Part shown: piece by piece, positions 1 to 12,664 of the stretch | Numbering within the stretch: position 1 is the first letter of the stretch | Layout of the letters: every line of letters starts with the position of its first letter | Origin: Hygrophila difformis | Taxonomy: Eukaryota; Streptophyta; Magnoliopsida; Lamiales; Acanthaceae | Length of the DNA: 64,000 nucleotides | NCBI GenBank assembly: GCA_030278955.1 | Contig: JAOANR010000010.1 | Location: 25,264,444-25,328,443, forward strand | Reading direction: 5' to 3' | Translations under genes and position numbers: made by a program | The notes under the pieces: model-generated | What the model saw: only the letters and a program-made list of their open reading frames with translations | Database searches by the model: none | Told to the model about the DNA's origin: nothing

Positions 1-3000
1 CAAAATAAAAGAGGCCCAAGCCCAAGCCACAACAAATACTTGATCCAATTAAAAGGATGTGGGACTTTGATTTGGGCATTCTTCTCTTCCAACTCCACTC
101 TCGTTATTTGAGAAGCAAAAATTAGGGATCTTGAAGCTGCAAAATGCGACATGGAAATTGGGGAAGGAGCAGCAGCTATAGAGGGAAGAATTGAAGTCTT
201 CTTCAAGCTTTGAGCAAGGTGAGAGTCTTGGTATTCTTTTCCCTCTTTTCTTTCTTCTTCTTGTTTTCCCCTTTCTTTCTTTTGCCGGCAATGGAGTCTT
301 GGTTGTGTGGAGTATCCGGCGACCACCGGAGAGGGGGGATACACGATGGTAGAGCAACGGGGGACTGGGGGTGGAGCTCGCCTTCCGGCAAGCTTTGGCG
401 TTGGAAAGGGAGCAGCGCACAGAGGCGCTGCTGTGCAGCGGCGATTCCGCCGCTGCTGCTGGCGGTTGCCGCCGGCGCGTCGCCGGCGGCCAGGTGATGA
501 TGGTGGTGAACTGGTGGTGGTGGCTGGTGGTGCATGGTGGCTGTGGTGATGTTGTCCGCATGGTGGTGGTGGTGGTGTTGGAGTGCCCTTGTTTTTCTTA
601 TTTTAAGTTCTTGAAATGTTGGAACCATTGTTTGAGTATTTGTAAATTGGTTGTGAATTATGTGTTAATATTGTTATGCATTTTGAATTGTGGAGTAGAT
701 GGGTGTGCCTCGGTTCCATGGATCTTTGTTTGATTTGTGGAAATTGGTCTATTAGCTTTGAAGAATTGGCGAGCTTAGTAATCCTATGGACTTTTGATGT
801 GTTAATTGAAGGGTTAGAAAGGAGTACTTGTTGAAGGAAGTTCTTGGTATTATTTAAATATAGTTGGTGTTGGGCATTCTTGAATTTGAATTCTAAATTG
901 GTCGTTTGTTGATAAGTCATCAAGTTAAGATGATTTTGAATAATAACTTGGATACTTGCTAAATCGATATTTGGAATCGGGGATTAAGTTATTTTGAGGA
1001 TTTTAAGTATTATATTTTGGCATGGATGTTGGTAGATAAATGGGTGATATTTGGGAGTTGTTTTATTTTGAAAATGTTAAATTATGTTTGGTAAATTGTT
1101 GGAGGATTTGGGAGTTTGGGAATAATTGAACTTGTGGTTGTTTTATGTTTAAAAAGCACTAGATTAGATATGGATTTGGTTGAAGACTTTTGGCTAACTA
1201 AGGTTTAATTCTAAGTTGCTAAATTGGAAGTTTGAAAATAATTGGTGAAGATGAATTGGGGAATACAAGTGGTAGTTGTTTGTAGAAATTGGTTAATTAT
1301 GTATTTGATAGGTGATTGAAGTTGTGAAACAAGTTGGTGTGTATTGATTAAGTTTGAATTTGAGTTTTTATATTGAGGTTGGAAGTTTGGGATAGATTCT
1401 AGAGTTGAGAATTTTCTATGAATTAGTTTATGTTTAAACATGGCTTTTGAATAATTGGGTGGATTAATTGGAGTACTTGTTGGATCTTCTATAATTTGAA
1501 ATTGTTTTATTATTATTAGGGACCTTGGTTGGTTTTTGGTGGGATAGTTGAAGGGAATGGAAGGCGAATGTTGACGTTGGAGAATGGAGATAATAGTGTT
1601 GGTATTTTAAGAATTTTATTATTGTGTTGCTTATGTTGGTATTATTGTATAGGGACAATACAAGTTCGCACGAAAGCCTCGGGGAGATTGAAGATGTTAA
1701 AAGGAAGCTTTGGAGATTGATAATCCAGGCAAGGAGTAATTAGTAATCTGTAGATTAGGGAGTTAGACGAGATGCCTAATGATTATTAAATTTATAATCG
1801 AACTAAGTCATGGCATGTTAACCTAGACGATTAGGATGTGAACCTAATTAGGTTATACTTTGGATTTAGGGACGTCTATGACTAGACTGGCTCCCTAGGG
1901 ATTTATTACTCGCTATGTTAGAGCTAGTAGAGTTTATAATGGATGTAGGAGTTGTATATGAAACGTTATGTATTTATGATAGGGGAACTTAGACGACTAG
2001 GGGTTTCTCTGACTATCAGGTTACTTGATTATAGGAATGATGGCTTGTATCTTCTTATACTTGTGATTATTAATAAATAAGAATGTGAGGTATACACGTT
2101 GCCTGTGCTGATTGTTATGTTATGTGAGAATTATGTTACAGATAAGGATTGGACTAGAATCTTTTTGAGTAAGGTATCAAAGGTGAAATTGAGATATTAT
2201 GTTCTTATTGGTATTGTGCCTTTGTGTGTGAGGTGTTATACCTCGGTGATACTTGTGTTATGCTACGGCATGTTTGGCATATGGGGAGTGAACCCTGTGC
2301 CATGACCGGCAATTGGGGAGTGAACCCTTTGCCATGACCCGCTAGACGCTGCTCTGGTCAGTGACGACTATCCGGCTCCCTCACCTATGTTATTGGCCCT
2401 GCGTAGGCTGTTCGTCCGCGGCGGGGGCGACGTTGACGGGCAGTTCATTGTGATGGGAGAGGGTGGTGTCCTCTCGCCAATGATGACTGTCGACCATGGT
2501 TATTAGGAAACGCGTTAGACATGATTATCTGCTGCATTTAGGATAGATAGACACGTAGGTCATATCATTCATCTCATCATTCATCATACATAATGATTGC
2601 AATGCATTTTATGGTTGAAGCACCGGTATGGGACGGTGTGATGTTTAAATACTGTATTTAATTTATGTTATTAATAAATTCGAATTTATAATTATGTCAT
2701 TTAATTCTCGTACTGTCTGATCTACTTATTACTGTTATTTCCTTGCTCAGTACTTTTGTACTGACCCTTGCTGTTGATGTTGTTTTATAGATTCTCCATG
2801 GATGGCGCATATCATGAGGATGGGGTTCGGGCTGAGCGAACTAGTATAGATTACTATTGTTTTAATTGTATTATTGTGCACAATCTGGGTTTATTTATGT
2901 TGGTGTTATTAGGCTTTTGCCTTGTTAGTAAATGATTCAGGGCTTGTAGCCCGGATATGTTTTTGTTGTTTCTGGGCTCATTTTACTGTATATGTTGTTA

Positions 3001-3114
3001 TTACGTTATTGCCTCGCTTCGTATTAGCTGTCTAAGCTGAGTGATCAACAGTTTAGTACAGTTTAATACGGCGGTGACGTCACGAAAATGGTTTTAAATT
3101 TTCGGGGCGTTACA
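1..3114 (+). mobile_element. 5' LTR (left-truncated by window) of a LARD-like element
   Basis: This stretch repeats at 5851-8964 with a constant offset of 5850 and only about ten substitutions seen by eye. It ends in GTTACA and is followed three bases later by a primer site. The first 160 bp of the LTR lie outside the window. Positions 200-560 are CpG-rich and purine/GGTGGT-rich, and the rest is AT-rich. Open frames here are low-complexity and match no family I recognise. Near 2282-2338 the LTR has two copies of a GGGGAGTGAACCC motif. Confidence 0.93.
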
Positions 3115-3117
3115 GAG

Positions 3118-3129
3118 TGGTATCAGAGC
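3118..3129 (+). other. Primer binding site (initiator tRNA-Met type)
   Basis: TGGTATCAGAGC lies three bases after the 5' LTR end. It is the usual plant LTR-element site complementary to the 3' end of initiator tRNA-Met, and it fixes the plus orientation of the element. Confidence 0.93.
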
Positions 3130-5690
3130 GGTTTGCTCTATTATGTGTTTAAAACTTGATAAAAACATGTGGTGAGGTGTGCGGGGATTGAATGCAGGAT
3201 AGGTTTTGCATTGTCATATGCTAGTTAGATTTATTTTACGCTATTATTTTTGTCAACTATACTGCGCACCTTGTGGATTCAAGCCATGGTTTGCAAGATA
3301 ACCATGGGTAGATAACAAGGATATCTTAAGGGGATCTATGTTTTAATTCAACTAGCAACTTATTTAGAAGTTGCTGAATAATTATTGTTATTAATATTAT
3401 TAATTGCTTGGGATTTCTGCTAACGTAGGGTGTTGTGATAATGCATGAGATCTGTCTTTAAGGGAAATTGCAGGTATTGAATATTTAGACCACTTGATTA
3501 AGGAGGATCGTCCGGAGACACCCGAGTCGTTAAGCATTGGGTAATCATCAACAACAAGGTCTCCTGTGGGGCCCGTAACTAAATTGGAGCTGATCGACAC
3601 CTGCAAATCCATGCTATACAGATGCGTGATGATGATCCATTGTCAGCAGATGATCAGAACATCAGGAGAATAATATATCAGACATCTTTAAATTTTAAAG
3701 ACATAAAGGGTAACTCATTTGACTGTATTGATCGACGGATTTATGATGATATACAATTGGAGACGTCGAATTGAGTATACCTAAGAGATTAATTGGAGGC
3801 GTTTATGCAAGTGAATGTCCTAATGTGCGATGCTCGTATGCTAATATAGGTATTCCCGTTATTGATTATGTTTCATCTATAAATTCTTCTTTTCATTTTC
3901 TTTATTATGAGAAAATGAATTCCTCTATTATTTTCCTTGCCTCTTTTGTTGATTCTACTGTGTACGTTTTGGTACCAGTTCTTTTCTTCGAGTTAAACTT
4001 TTCTGTTAGTATCTTGCAATGTCAATCACTCTTGAGGCCATCCGAATGGTCCTCATTGATACTTTATCAGCATTGATATTTTTCTATCGCTTCGATATTT
4101 TAATAGTTCGAATTACCTGTCATCTATAATGGTATATTATCTATGTATTATTTAAAAATTTTCAAACTCTTCTACAGTTCCCCAAAATTTTATGCTATAT
4201 TCTCACTGACTTCCTTACATTTTTGGGAAGTTTCTGTAGTACCTGTTTGAGCGTGAGGTAGCTCTCTCCTTTCATTTAATTATTCCTCATTTTATATTCT
4301 GAACTACTATTCTATCCGGAGTAGAGTAGTTTCTTACTGGGCATTTTGTTAGTGCGTTCTATTCTCTACTGATTTATTATCTCTATAATGAATTGGAGTC
4401 TCTATCAATAAGTCAGTAGGATTCCTTCTGCCAATCCGAGTCAACTCGTTATCGGTTCACTTAATTGATTATATTTGTTCCGTTATAGAATGATGCCCAT
4501 CTTAGTATTCTTGTTCCCGCGATATATTTCCATATCGTTTCGAAAATCATTATACTTGGTATCTACTTGGCACCCTTCCAGTAATGTTAATTCTTTTACC
4601 ATTCCGATTCTTTTTCACTAAAAATCGGACTTCTGTCCACTTCGCGAATTCCTTTTAACTGAATCAGCATCATTCCACACTATGTCTATTTATCTTCATT
4701 TTCTACTATACGGTGACGTGTAGACTTTTAACTTCTAGTAGGGAAAATGATAAGGCTTATGCAAGTCCTTCTATGTCCTACTATCTCCCCTTCAAGTATA
4801 ATACTTGAGGGTAATCAGGTGTGATTAATGCACCGTGATAATCAGCTTCTAGTTGCATTGCCTTCAACTCGTTATTTGGAACACTCTTTACTGGTGTAAG
4901 CATCTTGTTGTAAAACAAAGCGCTCTACCTATCTGTATTCATTGTGTTCTGCAAACAATGATTTTAGTTGTTTGAATTTCTTTCCATCTGTATCGGAAGA
5001 TTGTGGCTCCCGATATAATTCGGAATTTACCATATTCTTGGAAATTCAATTTCACCTTCTACTTTGTCTTGGAGATTGTTTCTTTTTGTGGTGCAGACTT
5101 ATTCCAGGGCGAGGAATCCTAGTGAACTGTTGAAATAACACTGCACCTTGTGCAATTTCTATAAGGGGGTATGAACCAAAACATCCTACAGTACGAACTT
5201 GGGAGCGACTAATTCAAAATGTAAATGGACTATTCGGAGCAGAACTCAGTCCTAACACAATCCAAATAGATTCTCAAGGAATAATTAATTGTTTTAACAG
5301 TTTGTGTAAGATATCCTCAGAATGAGATGAAATTCGGGTATTCCATCAGGACTAGGGCTTCTAGCCATAAATTGAGATGACTCCCGGGATAAAATTTACT
5401 AAAGTTTGGATCAATAAGCATGGAAATTAAGCGGATTGTATTAAATTTCCAATGCTCCAATGAGAAAGTGCAAGACTGACAATAGAATTGTGAGCTGAGA
5501 TGCAACGAAACACAGAGTTTACGGCCAAATTGCCGATTGCTCTCCAGGACATGAAGTAAAAGTGTGAGAAGGAACCGAAAGAAACATGCAAAAGTGTTCA
5601 GAGTTGGAACACACCTCGATACAGTGAATATAACATACTGATCCATATCCTTATGTCATTCGAGGACGAATGATCCTAAGGGGGAGGGAA
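3130..5690 (+). mobile_element. Internal region of the LARD-like element, non-coding
   Basis: This is about 2.56 kb between primer site and 3' LTR with no gag, protease, RT or integrase in any frame. The longest frames are about 100 codons and have no recognisable motif. The end resembles plant gypsy 3' regions: a short stretch reading like FEDE at 5660-5670, then a purine tract at 5675-5690 (polypurine tract). It is therefore a large non-autonomous derivative that would need enzymes from another element; assignment to the gypsy group rests only on this 3' end. Confidence 0.85.
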
Positions 5691-8600
5691 TGTAACATCC
5701 CTGATAATTATTTCGTAATTAATTTTATTAATTATGATTAATGAACTAATTGGGCTCTTTGGGAATTAAATTAGTGGGTGGATAATTTTGTGGATAGCAC
5801 AAGACTTATAATATGAGCTCAACTCATTAAATAAAGGGATGAAGACCCAACAAAATAAAAGAGGCCCAAGCCCAAGCCACAACAAATACTTGATCCAATT
5901 AAAAGGATGTGGGACTTTGATTTGGGCATTCTTCTCTTCCAACTCCACTCTCGTTATTTGAGAAGCAAAAATTAGGGATCTTGAAGCTGCAAAATGCGAC
6001 ATGGAAATTGGGGAAGGAGCAGCAGCTATAGAGGGAAGAATTGAAGTCTTCTTCAAGCTTTGAGCAAGGTGAGAGTCTTGGTATTCTTTTCCCTCTTTTC
6101 TTTCTTCTTCTTGTTTTCCCCTTTCTTTCTTTTGCCGGCAATGGAGTCTTGGTTGTGTGGAGTATCCGGCGACCACCGGAGAGGGGGGAGACACGATGGT
6201 AGAGCAACGGGGGACTGGGGGTGGAGCTCGCCTTCCGGCAAGCTTTGGCGTTGGAAAGGGAGCAGCGCACAGAGGCGCTGCTGTGCAGCGGCGATTCCGC
6301 CGCTGCTGCTGGCGGTTGCCGCCGGCGCGTCGCCGGCGGCCAGGTGATGATGGTGGTGAACTGGTGGTGGTGGCTGGTGGTGCATGGTGGCTGTGGTGAT
6401 GTTGTCCGCATGGTGGTGGTGGTGGTGTTGGAGTGCCCTTGTTTTTCTTATTTTAAGTTCTTGAAATGTTGGAACCATTGTTTGAGTATTTGTAAATTGG
6501 TTGTGAATTATGTGTTAATATTGTTATGCATTTTGAATTGTGGAGTAGATGGGTGTGCCTCGGTTCCATGGATCTTTGTTTGATTTGTGGAAATTGGTCT
6601 ATTAGCTTTGAAGAATTGGCGAGCTTAGTAATCCTATGGACTTTTGATGTGTTAATTGAAGGGTTAGAAAGGAGTACTTGTTGAAGGAAGTTCTTGGTAT
6701 TATTTAAATATAGTTGGTGTTGGGCATTCTTGAATTTGAATTCTAAATTGGTCGTTTGTTGATAAGTCATCAAGTTAAGATGATTTTGAATAATAACTTG
6801 GATACTTGCTAAATCGATATATGGAATCGGGGATTAAGTTATTTTGAGGATTTTAAGTATTATATTTTGGCATGGATGTTGGTAGATAAATGGGTGATAT
6901 TTGGGAGTTGTTTTATTTTGAAAATGTTAAATTATGTTTGGTAAATTGTTGGAGGATTTGGGAGTTTGGGAATAATTGAACTTGTGGTTGTTTTATGTTT
7001 AAAAAGCACTAGATTAGATATGGATTTGGTTGAAGACTTTTGGCTAACTAAGGTTTAATTCTAAGTTGCTAAATTGGAAGTTTGAAAATAATTGGTGAAG
7101 ATGAATTGGGGAATACAAGTGGTAGTTGTTTGTAGAAATTGGTTAATTATGTATTTGATAGGTGATTGAAGTTGTGAAACAAGTTGGTGTGTATTGATTA
7201 AGTTTGAATTTGAGTTTTTATATTGAGGTTGGAAGTTTGGGATAGATTCTAGAGTTGAGAATTTTCTATGAATTGGTTTATGTTTAAACATGGCTTTTGA
7301 ATAATTGGGTGGATTAATTGGAGTACTTGTTGGATCTTCTATAATTTGAAATTGTTTTATTATTATTAGGGACCTTGGTTGGTTTTTGGTGGGATAGTTG
7401 AAGGGAATGGAAGGCGAATGTTGACGTTGGAGAATGGAGATAATAGTGTTGGTATTTTAAGAATTTTATTATTGTGTTGCTTATGTTGGTATTATTGTAT
7501 AAGGACAATACAAGTTCGCACGAAAGCCTCGGGGAGATTGAAGATGTTAAAAGGAAGCTTCGGAGATTGATAATCCAGGCAAGGAGTAATTAGTAATCTG
7601 TAGATTAGGGAGTTAGACGAGATGCCTAATGATTATTAAATTTATAATCGAACTAAGTCATGGCATGTTAACCTAGACGATTAGGATGTGAACCTAATTA
7701 GGTTATACTTTGGATTTAGGGACGTCTATGACTAGACTGGCTCCCTAGGGATTTATTACTCGCTATGTTAGAGCTAGTAGAGTTTATAATGGATGTAGGA
7801 GTTGTATATGAAACGTTATGTATTTATGATAGGGGAACTTAGACGACTAGGGGTTTCTCTGACTATCAGGTTACTTGATTATAGGAATGATGGCTTGTAT
7901 CTTCTTATACTTGTGATTATTAATAAATAAGAATGTGAGGTATACACGTTGCCTGTGCTGATTATTATGTTATGTGAGAATTATGTTACAGATAAGGATT
8001 GGACTAGAATCTTTTTGAGTAAGGTATCAAAGGTGAAATTGAGATATTATGTTCTTATTGGTATTGTGCCTTTGTGTGTGAGGTGTTATACCTCGGTGAT
8101 ACTTGTGTTATGCTACGGCATGTTTGGCATATGGGGAGTGAACCCTGTGCCATGACCGGCAATTGGGAAGTGAACCCTTTGCCATGACCCGCTAGACGCT
8201 GCTCTGGTCAGTGACGACTATCCGGCTCCCTCACCTATGTTATTGGCCCTGCGTAGGCTGTTCGTCCGCGGCGGGGGCGACGTTGACGGGCAGTTCATTG
8301 TGATGGGAGAGGGTGGTGTCCTCTCGCCAATGATGACTGTCGACCATGGTTATTAGGAAATGCGTTAGACATGATTTTCTGCTGCATTTAGGATAGATAG
8401 ACACGTAGGTCATATCATTCATCTCATCATTCATCATACATAATGATTGCAATGCATTTTATGGTTGAAGCACCGGTATGGGACGGTGTGATGTTTAAAT
8501 ACTGTATTTAATTTATGTTATTAATAAATTCGAATTTATAATTATGTCATTTAATTCTCGTACTGTCTGATCTACTTATTACTGTTATTTCCTTGCTCAG

Positions 8601-8964
8601 TACTTTTGTACTGACCCTTGCTGTTGATGTTGTTTTATAGATTCTCCATGGATGGCGCATATCATGAGGATGGGGTTCGGGCTGAGCGAACTAGTATAGA
8701 TTACTATTGTTTTAATTGTATTATTGTGCACAATCTGGGTTTATTTATGTTGGTGTTATTAGGCTTTTGCCTTGTTAGTAAATGATTCAGGGCTTGTAGC
8801 CCGGATAAGTTTTTGTTGTTTCTGGGCTCATTTTACTGTATATGTTGTTATTACGTTATTGCCTCGCTTCGTATTAGCTGTCTAAGCTGAGTGATCAACA
8901 GTTTAGTACAGTTTAATACGGCGGTGACGTCACGAAAATGGTTTTAAATTTTCGGGGCGTTACA
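5691..8964 (+). mobile_element. 3' LTR of the LARD-like element
   Basis: A complete LTR of 3274 bp runs from TGTAAC to GTTACA, a perfect 6-bp terminal inverted repeat. It directly follows the polypurine tract. It matches 1-3114 almost perfectly, so insertion is recent. The five bases after it, AATAA, are the presumed right target duplication; the left copy is outside the window. An LTR of 3.3 kb is longer than the internal part. Confidence 0.95.
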
Positions 8965-9009
8965 ATAATAATACTAGTTTTAAAAACAGTCCGGGCTTTG
9001 ATACTACTT
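8965..9009 (-). mobile_element. Remnant of gypsy internal region next to a degraded primer site
   Basis: This short stretch resembles 39830-39876, the primer-site flank of the gypsy element further right: an ATAATA-rich run, then CCGG, then a decayed copy of the minus-strand primer site before TGTAACACC. It shows that the LTR to its right is a minus-strand 5' LTR whose internal region was interrupted by the LARD element. Confidence 0.7.
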
Positions 9010-12000
9010 TGTAACACCCCGGATTTGATAACCCAGGCCGGGATGTCACCGCCACACCTCCCTAGCAAGACACGGTTTCTCCGAGCTTGCTAAAGAGATG
9101 CAAGACTATGGTTTTTCAGAATTTAAATCATTCAAACAGCCCATTATAATATAATTTAAAAAAAATAATAATATCAAAGTTGCAGCGGAATGTAATATTT
9201 ACATATATATATAATTGTAATGCAGCGGAAATTTAAATTGGACCAACATGGCCAAAACACGGGTTAAACAGGCCCGTTCATGCAAGTTGTAATTAAACGT
9301 CGGAATTTAAAATAGAGTTTTTCCCGAATGTTCCCATGTATGCATATGATGATGCATAATCCTCATACTCTGAAAGAAAAAGGGGAAATCTGGTTTGGTC
9401 AGCAAAAACGTGCTGAGTAAATTAACACCTAATATGATCAAGGGGTTTCAAAGCCTTTATTTAAATTTAATAAAAACATGCTTGTAGGTAATTCACAATT
9501 TGAGTTAACCATCCTCTAATAAATAAATGGCATAATTTAACACAAGGATTTCACGTGATTATAATTCAAATTATATGGTAAAATAATTGCAATGCATAAT
9601 TTAAAGGTATAACTTAAATAAGGAAAACATTCACGTCTTAAAATTTTCCCGTTACTTCACTATTAGGTATTTCAGGATTTTCATTCTTTCACTTTTGTTC
9701 AATATGATTTTATATGATTTGATCTTGGGGAAACAAACCCGTAAGAATTTAAACGCTTCCTAGGGAACTGAACCCGTAGGAATTAACACACGTCCTGGGG
9801 AATCGAACCCGCAGGAAAACAAACGATCGCCCTTGGGGAATCGAACCCGCAAGAACTCAAGTACATCCTAGGGAATTGAACCCATAGGAATCAACACACA
9901 TCCTGGGGAATCGAACCCGCAGGAAAACATACGCCTTGGGGAATCGAACCCGCAAGGTAAGGACAAGTTTTGCAAAATTTCAAAAGTTTTTCATGCAAGT
10001 ATCTAACGTCCATTATAGGCACGCCAAGAAGGCTAGAGGGGCACCCTGCAGGGCACTCGCCCTCCACCAAAGTATCTCAATAACATTTCGATTTAGTATA
10101 ACGGGATTTTTCAAAAGTATAGATGTATCGTATTTCAAGTCTTCGGCCGTTTGTTTCGAAATTTCAAAATCTCTCGATTTAAAAGTCGTTTGGCGTCACA
10201 GTTTACGCCTTTTTAATTTAAAAATTCATTTCAAGTCCGAAAAATCTGAAATTTTCACAGTTTACCAAAAACACCCTAACGAACAACTTTTGTGTTTTAA
10301 CATTTTCGAAATAAGTTGAGGAAACATGTCAAAAATCGAGTTTAATGCAAAAACAGTTCACTGTCCAGTGGCAGATTTGACACAGTTTAGAAAATCGACT
10401 TTTTGACATATCAAATGGAATCCAAAAATTCTGAAATTTTAAACACAAATACTAGACATGATTATCTACAACTTTCATTTAGATTGCAAAGATCAAATCG
10501 GACTAGAAAATATAGAAACAGGTTCATCAATTCAGACATATTCACAGGCAGATTTCGAAAACGTTTTGTCAAAACAGTTTATGTTCGATGCGATTTGAAA
10601 TAGCAAACATCGACAAAAATGTCTGAAATTTTTACACAACCTAGATTAATGTGTTAGGATTAAAAGTCTAGTTTTGAGTTTTTCCGTTTGAACTCTCAAA
10701 ATAGGGGTTTTGGTCCGATTTCAAATCTGTCACAGTTTCAAGTTCGACTCACAAGGCAGGTTCATTGGAGGCCATTTTCAGATATCAACACGCAATGAAA
10801 AATTATGAAAATTTTACACGAACTAGATCTATGTCTTAGGAACATTTTTCGTATTTTAAGTTATTCCGTTTGAGCTGGTTTAAGTGTTCGAAAAATTCAC
10901 ACCAAATTGTTGCGCCGAGGGTTTTTCGTGTTGACAGATTTTAGAGTTATTAAATCCCTATGTTTGGTTGCATTTGAAGTCACCCAAAACCAAGTAAGCA
11001 TTAACTTACAGTGGGGATGATGTCTAGGAGGTCACGGGGTCGTCCGGAATCCACGGGATGTCACGAACGAATCTCCTCAAGTCGATTTTCTCTTCCAACG
11101 TCCTCGAACCGAATCCGCAAGTAAAAATCCTTAGTTAGATCAGATTTTTGGATTCAAAAATGGTTGGATAAACTCAATAACCACTTACCAACGTCCTAGG
11201 GGACTGTCTTCTCCTTCTCAAGTCCCTCTTGTTCGGATTTCGTCGTCGGCACTTCAAGAACGCAAGGGATTTTGGGGTTTTCGGTTTTGGATGAACAAGG
11301 GAGAAGTTTTTTGAGAGCTTGGGAGGAATAGGGGCTGCAAAAATTCGAAAATTAGGGTTAGGGAGCAGCCTAATATCGTCCCAATATCCTTCCATAGCCC
11401 GGGATTGAGTTTCCATTGTCGGGACACGAAAATATGGTAAGAAAATCGCCAAAACGCGTCATGTCGCAGCTGCTGTCTTGGTGGCGCGGGGTTGGCGCGG
11501 TTTCTAGCCAAAAACCGCGCGGAGGGCGCGCGGCCTGGTCTAGGCCGTGCGATCCCGTCGGGCCTTTTCTCCTCTCTTTCGGACTTCTGTCCTCCTACGT
11601 TTTCGGGATCGATTTTTCGGGTCATTCTCGGATCATAAATTCTTATCTTAAATTTATCTCGACTCAAATGAATTTCATGTTTGAAATCTTAAGTCCGTCG
11701 GTCTCGGGTTCGTCGGCTTCCAATTCGTCATCTTTTGACTCCCGTGCAATAACTTGTGTAATTAAATTTCTTCCGACTTCACGGGTTCTTGGAATTAAAA
11801 TTCTTTTCCTTCTTGAATTTAATTCCAATTATTTTGACTCAATTCATGGAATGTCTTCGGGCTTCCTTTCCCTCTTTTATTCCATTTTGAATTTTGAATC
11901 TATCGGCGTTTCATTTCCAAGCAATAATTTATTGTGATAAATTATTTTCTTCTTCTCGGAGATATTTCGACATTGATCGGAATAAATTTTATTCCTTTGG

Positions 12001-12026
12001 ACGTTGATAAAAATCTGGGGTATTAC
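9010..12026 (-). mobile_element. Gypsy 5' LTR, minus orientation, older subfamily copy
   Basis: It starts TGTAACACCCCGG and ends GGGTATTACA on the plus strand. The first 100 bases, the block near 10020-10070 and many later stretches match the LTRs at 30966-33408 and 39877-42370, but it is longer (3017 bp) and clearly diverged. It carries a seven-unit minisatellite missing from those copies. Scattered open frames are not coding by any motif I recognise. The rest of its element would lie left of the window, beyond the LARD insertion. Confidence 0.85.
9725..9957 (-). repeat. Minisatellite with tRNA B-box-like units inside gypsy LTR
   Basis: Seven units start near 9725, 9758, 9793, 9831, 9867, 9902 and 9933. 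Each has a GGGGAA..GAACCC core with short complementary ends such as CCTTG and CAAGG. On the minus strand four units (third, fourth, sixth, seventh) contain GGTTCGATTCC, which fits the RNA polymerase III B-box consensus GGTTCGANTCC exactly. No full tRNA or A-box is seen around them. Confidence 0.85.
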
Positions 12027-12478
12027 AGATGGGTACAAGTGGCGTATTATGAATCCTGGAAGATGTGGAAGAGTGTGAATATGTGAAGATGCAGAGTTGT
12101 ATTAGAGCTATGTGTTTTGAAAAAGAGCTATTCCTTGTCTCAAAAATGGTAAAGCATCGGCGAAAAACATGGCTCTAATGAGAAGTGTCGGATGGAAGAA
12201 TTCTTACTGCCTCGTTTTTGCTCTCCTGATCTGCCTGCGTCTAACTTAATCGAGGATGGCGGCTAAAAGGCTGGAATGTAGAGTGCCTTACTATTGCCTG
12301 TTATATTGTTTCTTTTGCTAGGGGCGGTGTTAGCCTGATTTTCCTACTGTTTTTTTCTTTCTAAACCTATTGCACTTTGTGAGACTGTTTGGTGCGGCTC
12401 TTGGTGCGTAATGAAATGTTGGAGGATGTATTTGACATTGCTGTGGCAATAAAATCTGATTTCTCAAAAAAAAAAAAA
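12027..12478 (+). mobile_element. Polyadenylated retroelement tail (LINE 3' end or retrogene), 5'-truncated
   Basis: This non-coding stretch ends in AATAAAATCTGATTTCTC followed by an A-run at 12466-12478. That layout, including T/G-rich text before the tail, is typical of plant LINE 3' ends. No RT or RNase H remnant is present, so a processed transcript of another gene is possible. It abuts the gypsy LTR directly on its left. Confidence 0.5.
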
Positions 12479-12628
12479 GTCAAGTCCCCTTACTCGCAAC
12501 ATTTAGGTTGGGGGTTCGATTTTCCATCAAGCTCTTTATCCCTTTCCTTTGTCTCTTTATAATTTGTGTGTCATGAGTTCTCACCACCCATTTCCTAGCA
12601 TGTATTGGTTATCCAGTAAAAATAAAAT
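12479..12628 (+). mobile_element. SINE copy, plus strand, 5'-truncated
   Basis: It matches the reverse complement of 12665-12830: GTCAAG start, GGTTGGGGGTTCGATTTTC (B-box region), then similar CCCTTTCC and CATGAGT blocks, ending in an A-rich tail. The A-box half is missing. It directly follows the poly-A of the preceding retro-tail. Confidence 0.65.
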
Positions 12629-12664
12629 TATAAAATACTAATTTTATAATATAACTTATAATAC

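Noticed and set aside
49..733. Overlapping frames of 80-170 codons on both strands, repeated at 5899-6583
   Set aside because: They lie in both LTR copies, overlap each other in several phases and translate to low-complexity His/Trp/Pro/Ser text; treated as GC-rich LTR sequence.
3400..5646. Frames of 60-109 codons in the LARD interior as possible gag remnants
   Set aside because: No zinc knuckle, capsid or protease motif and no continuity between frames.
9793..9957. tRNA genes suggested by GGTTCGATTCC matches
   Set aside because: Only T-arm-like text repeats; there is no A-box, anticodon arm or cloverleaf around it.
9725..9957. CRISPR-like spacing of repeats
   Set aside because: Units are degenerate tandem repeats in a plant LTR, with no uniform spacers and no cas genes.
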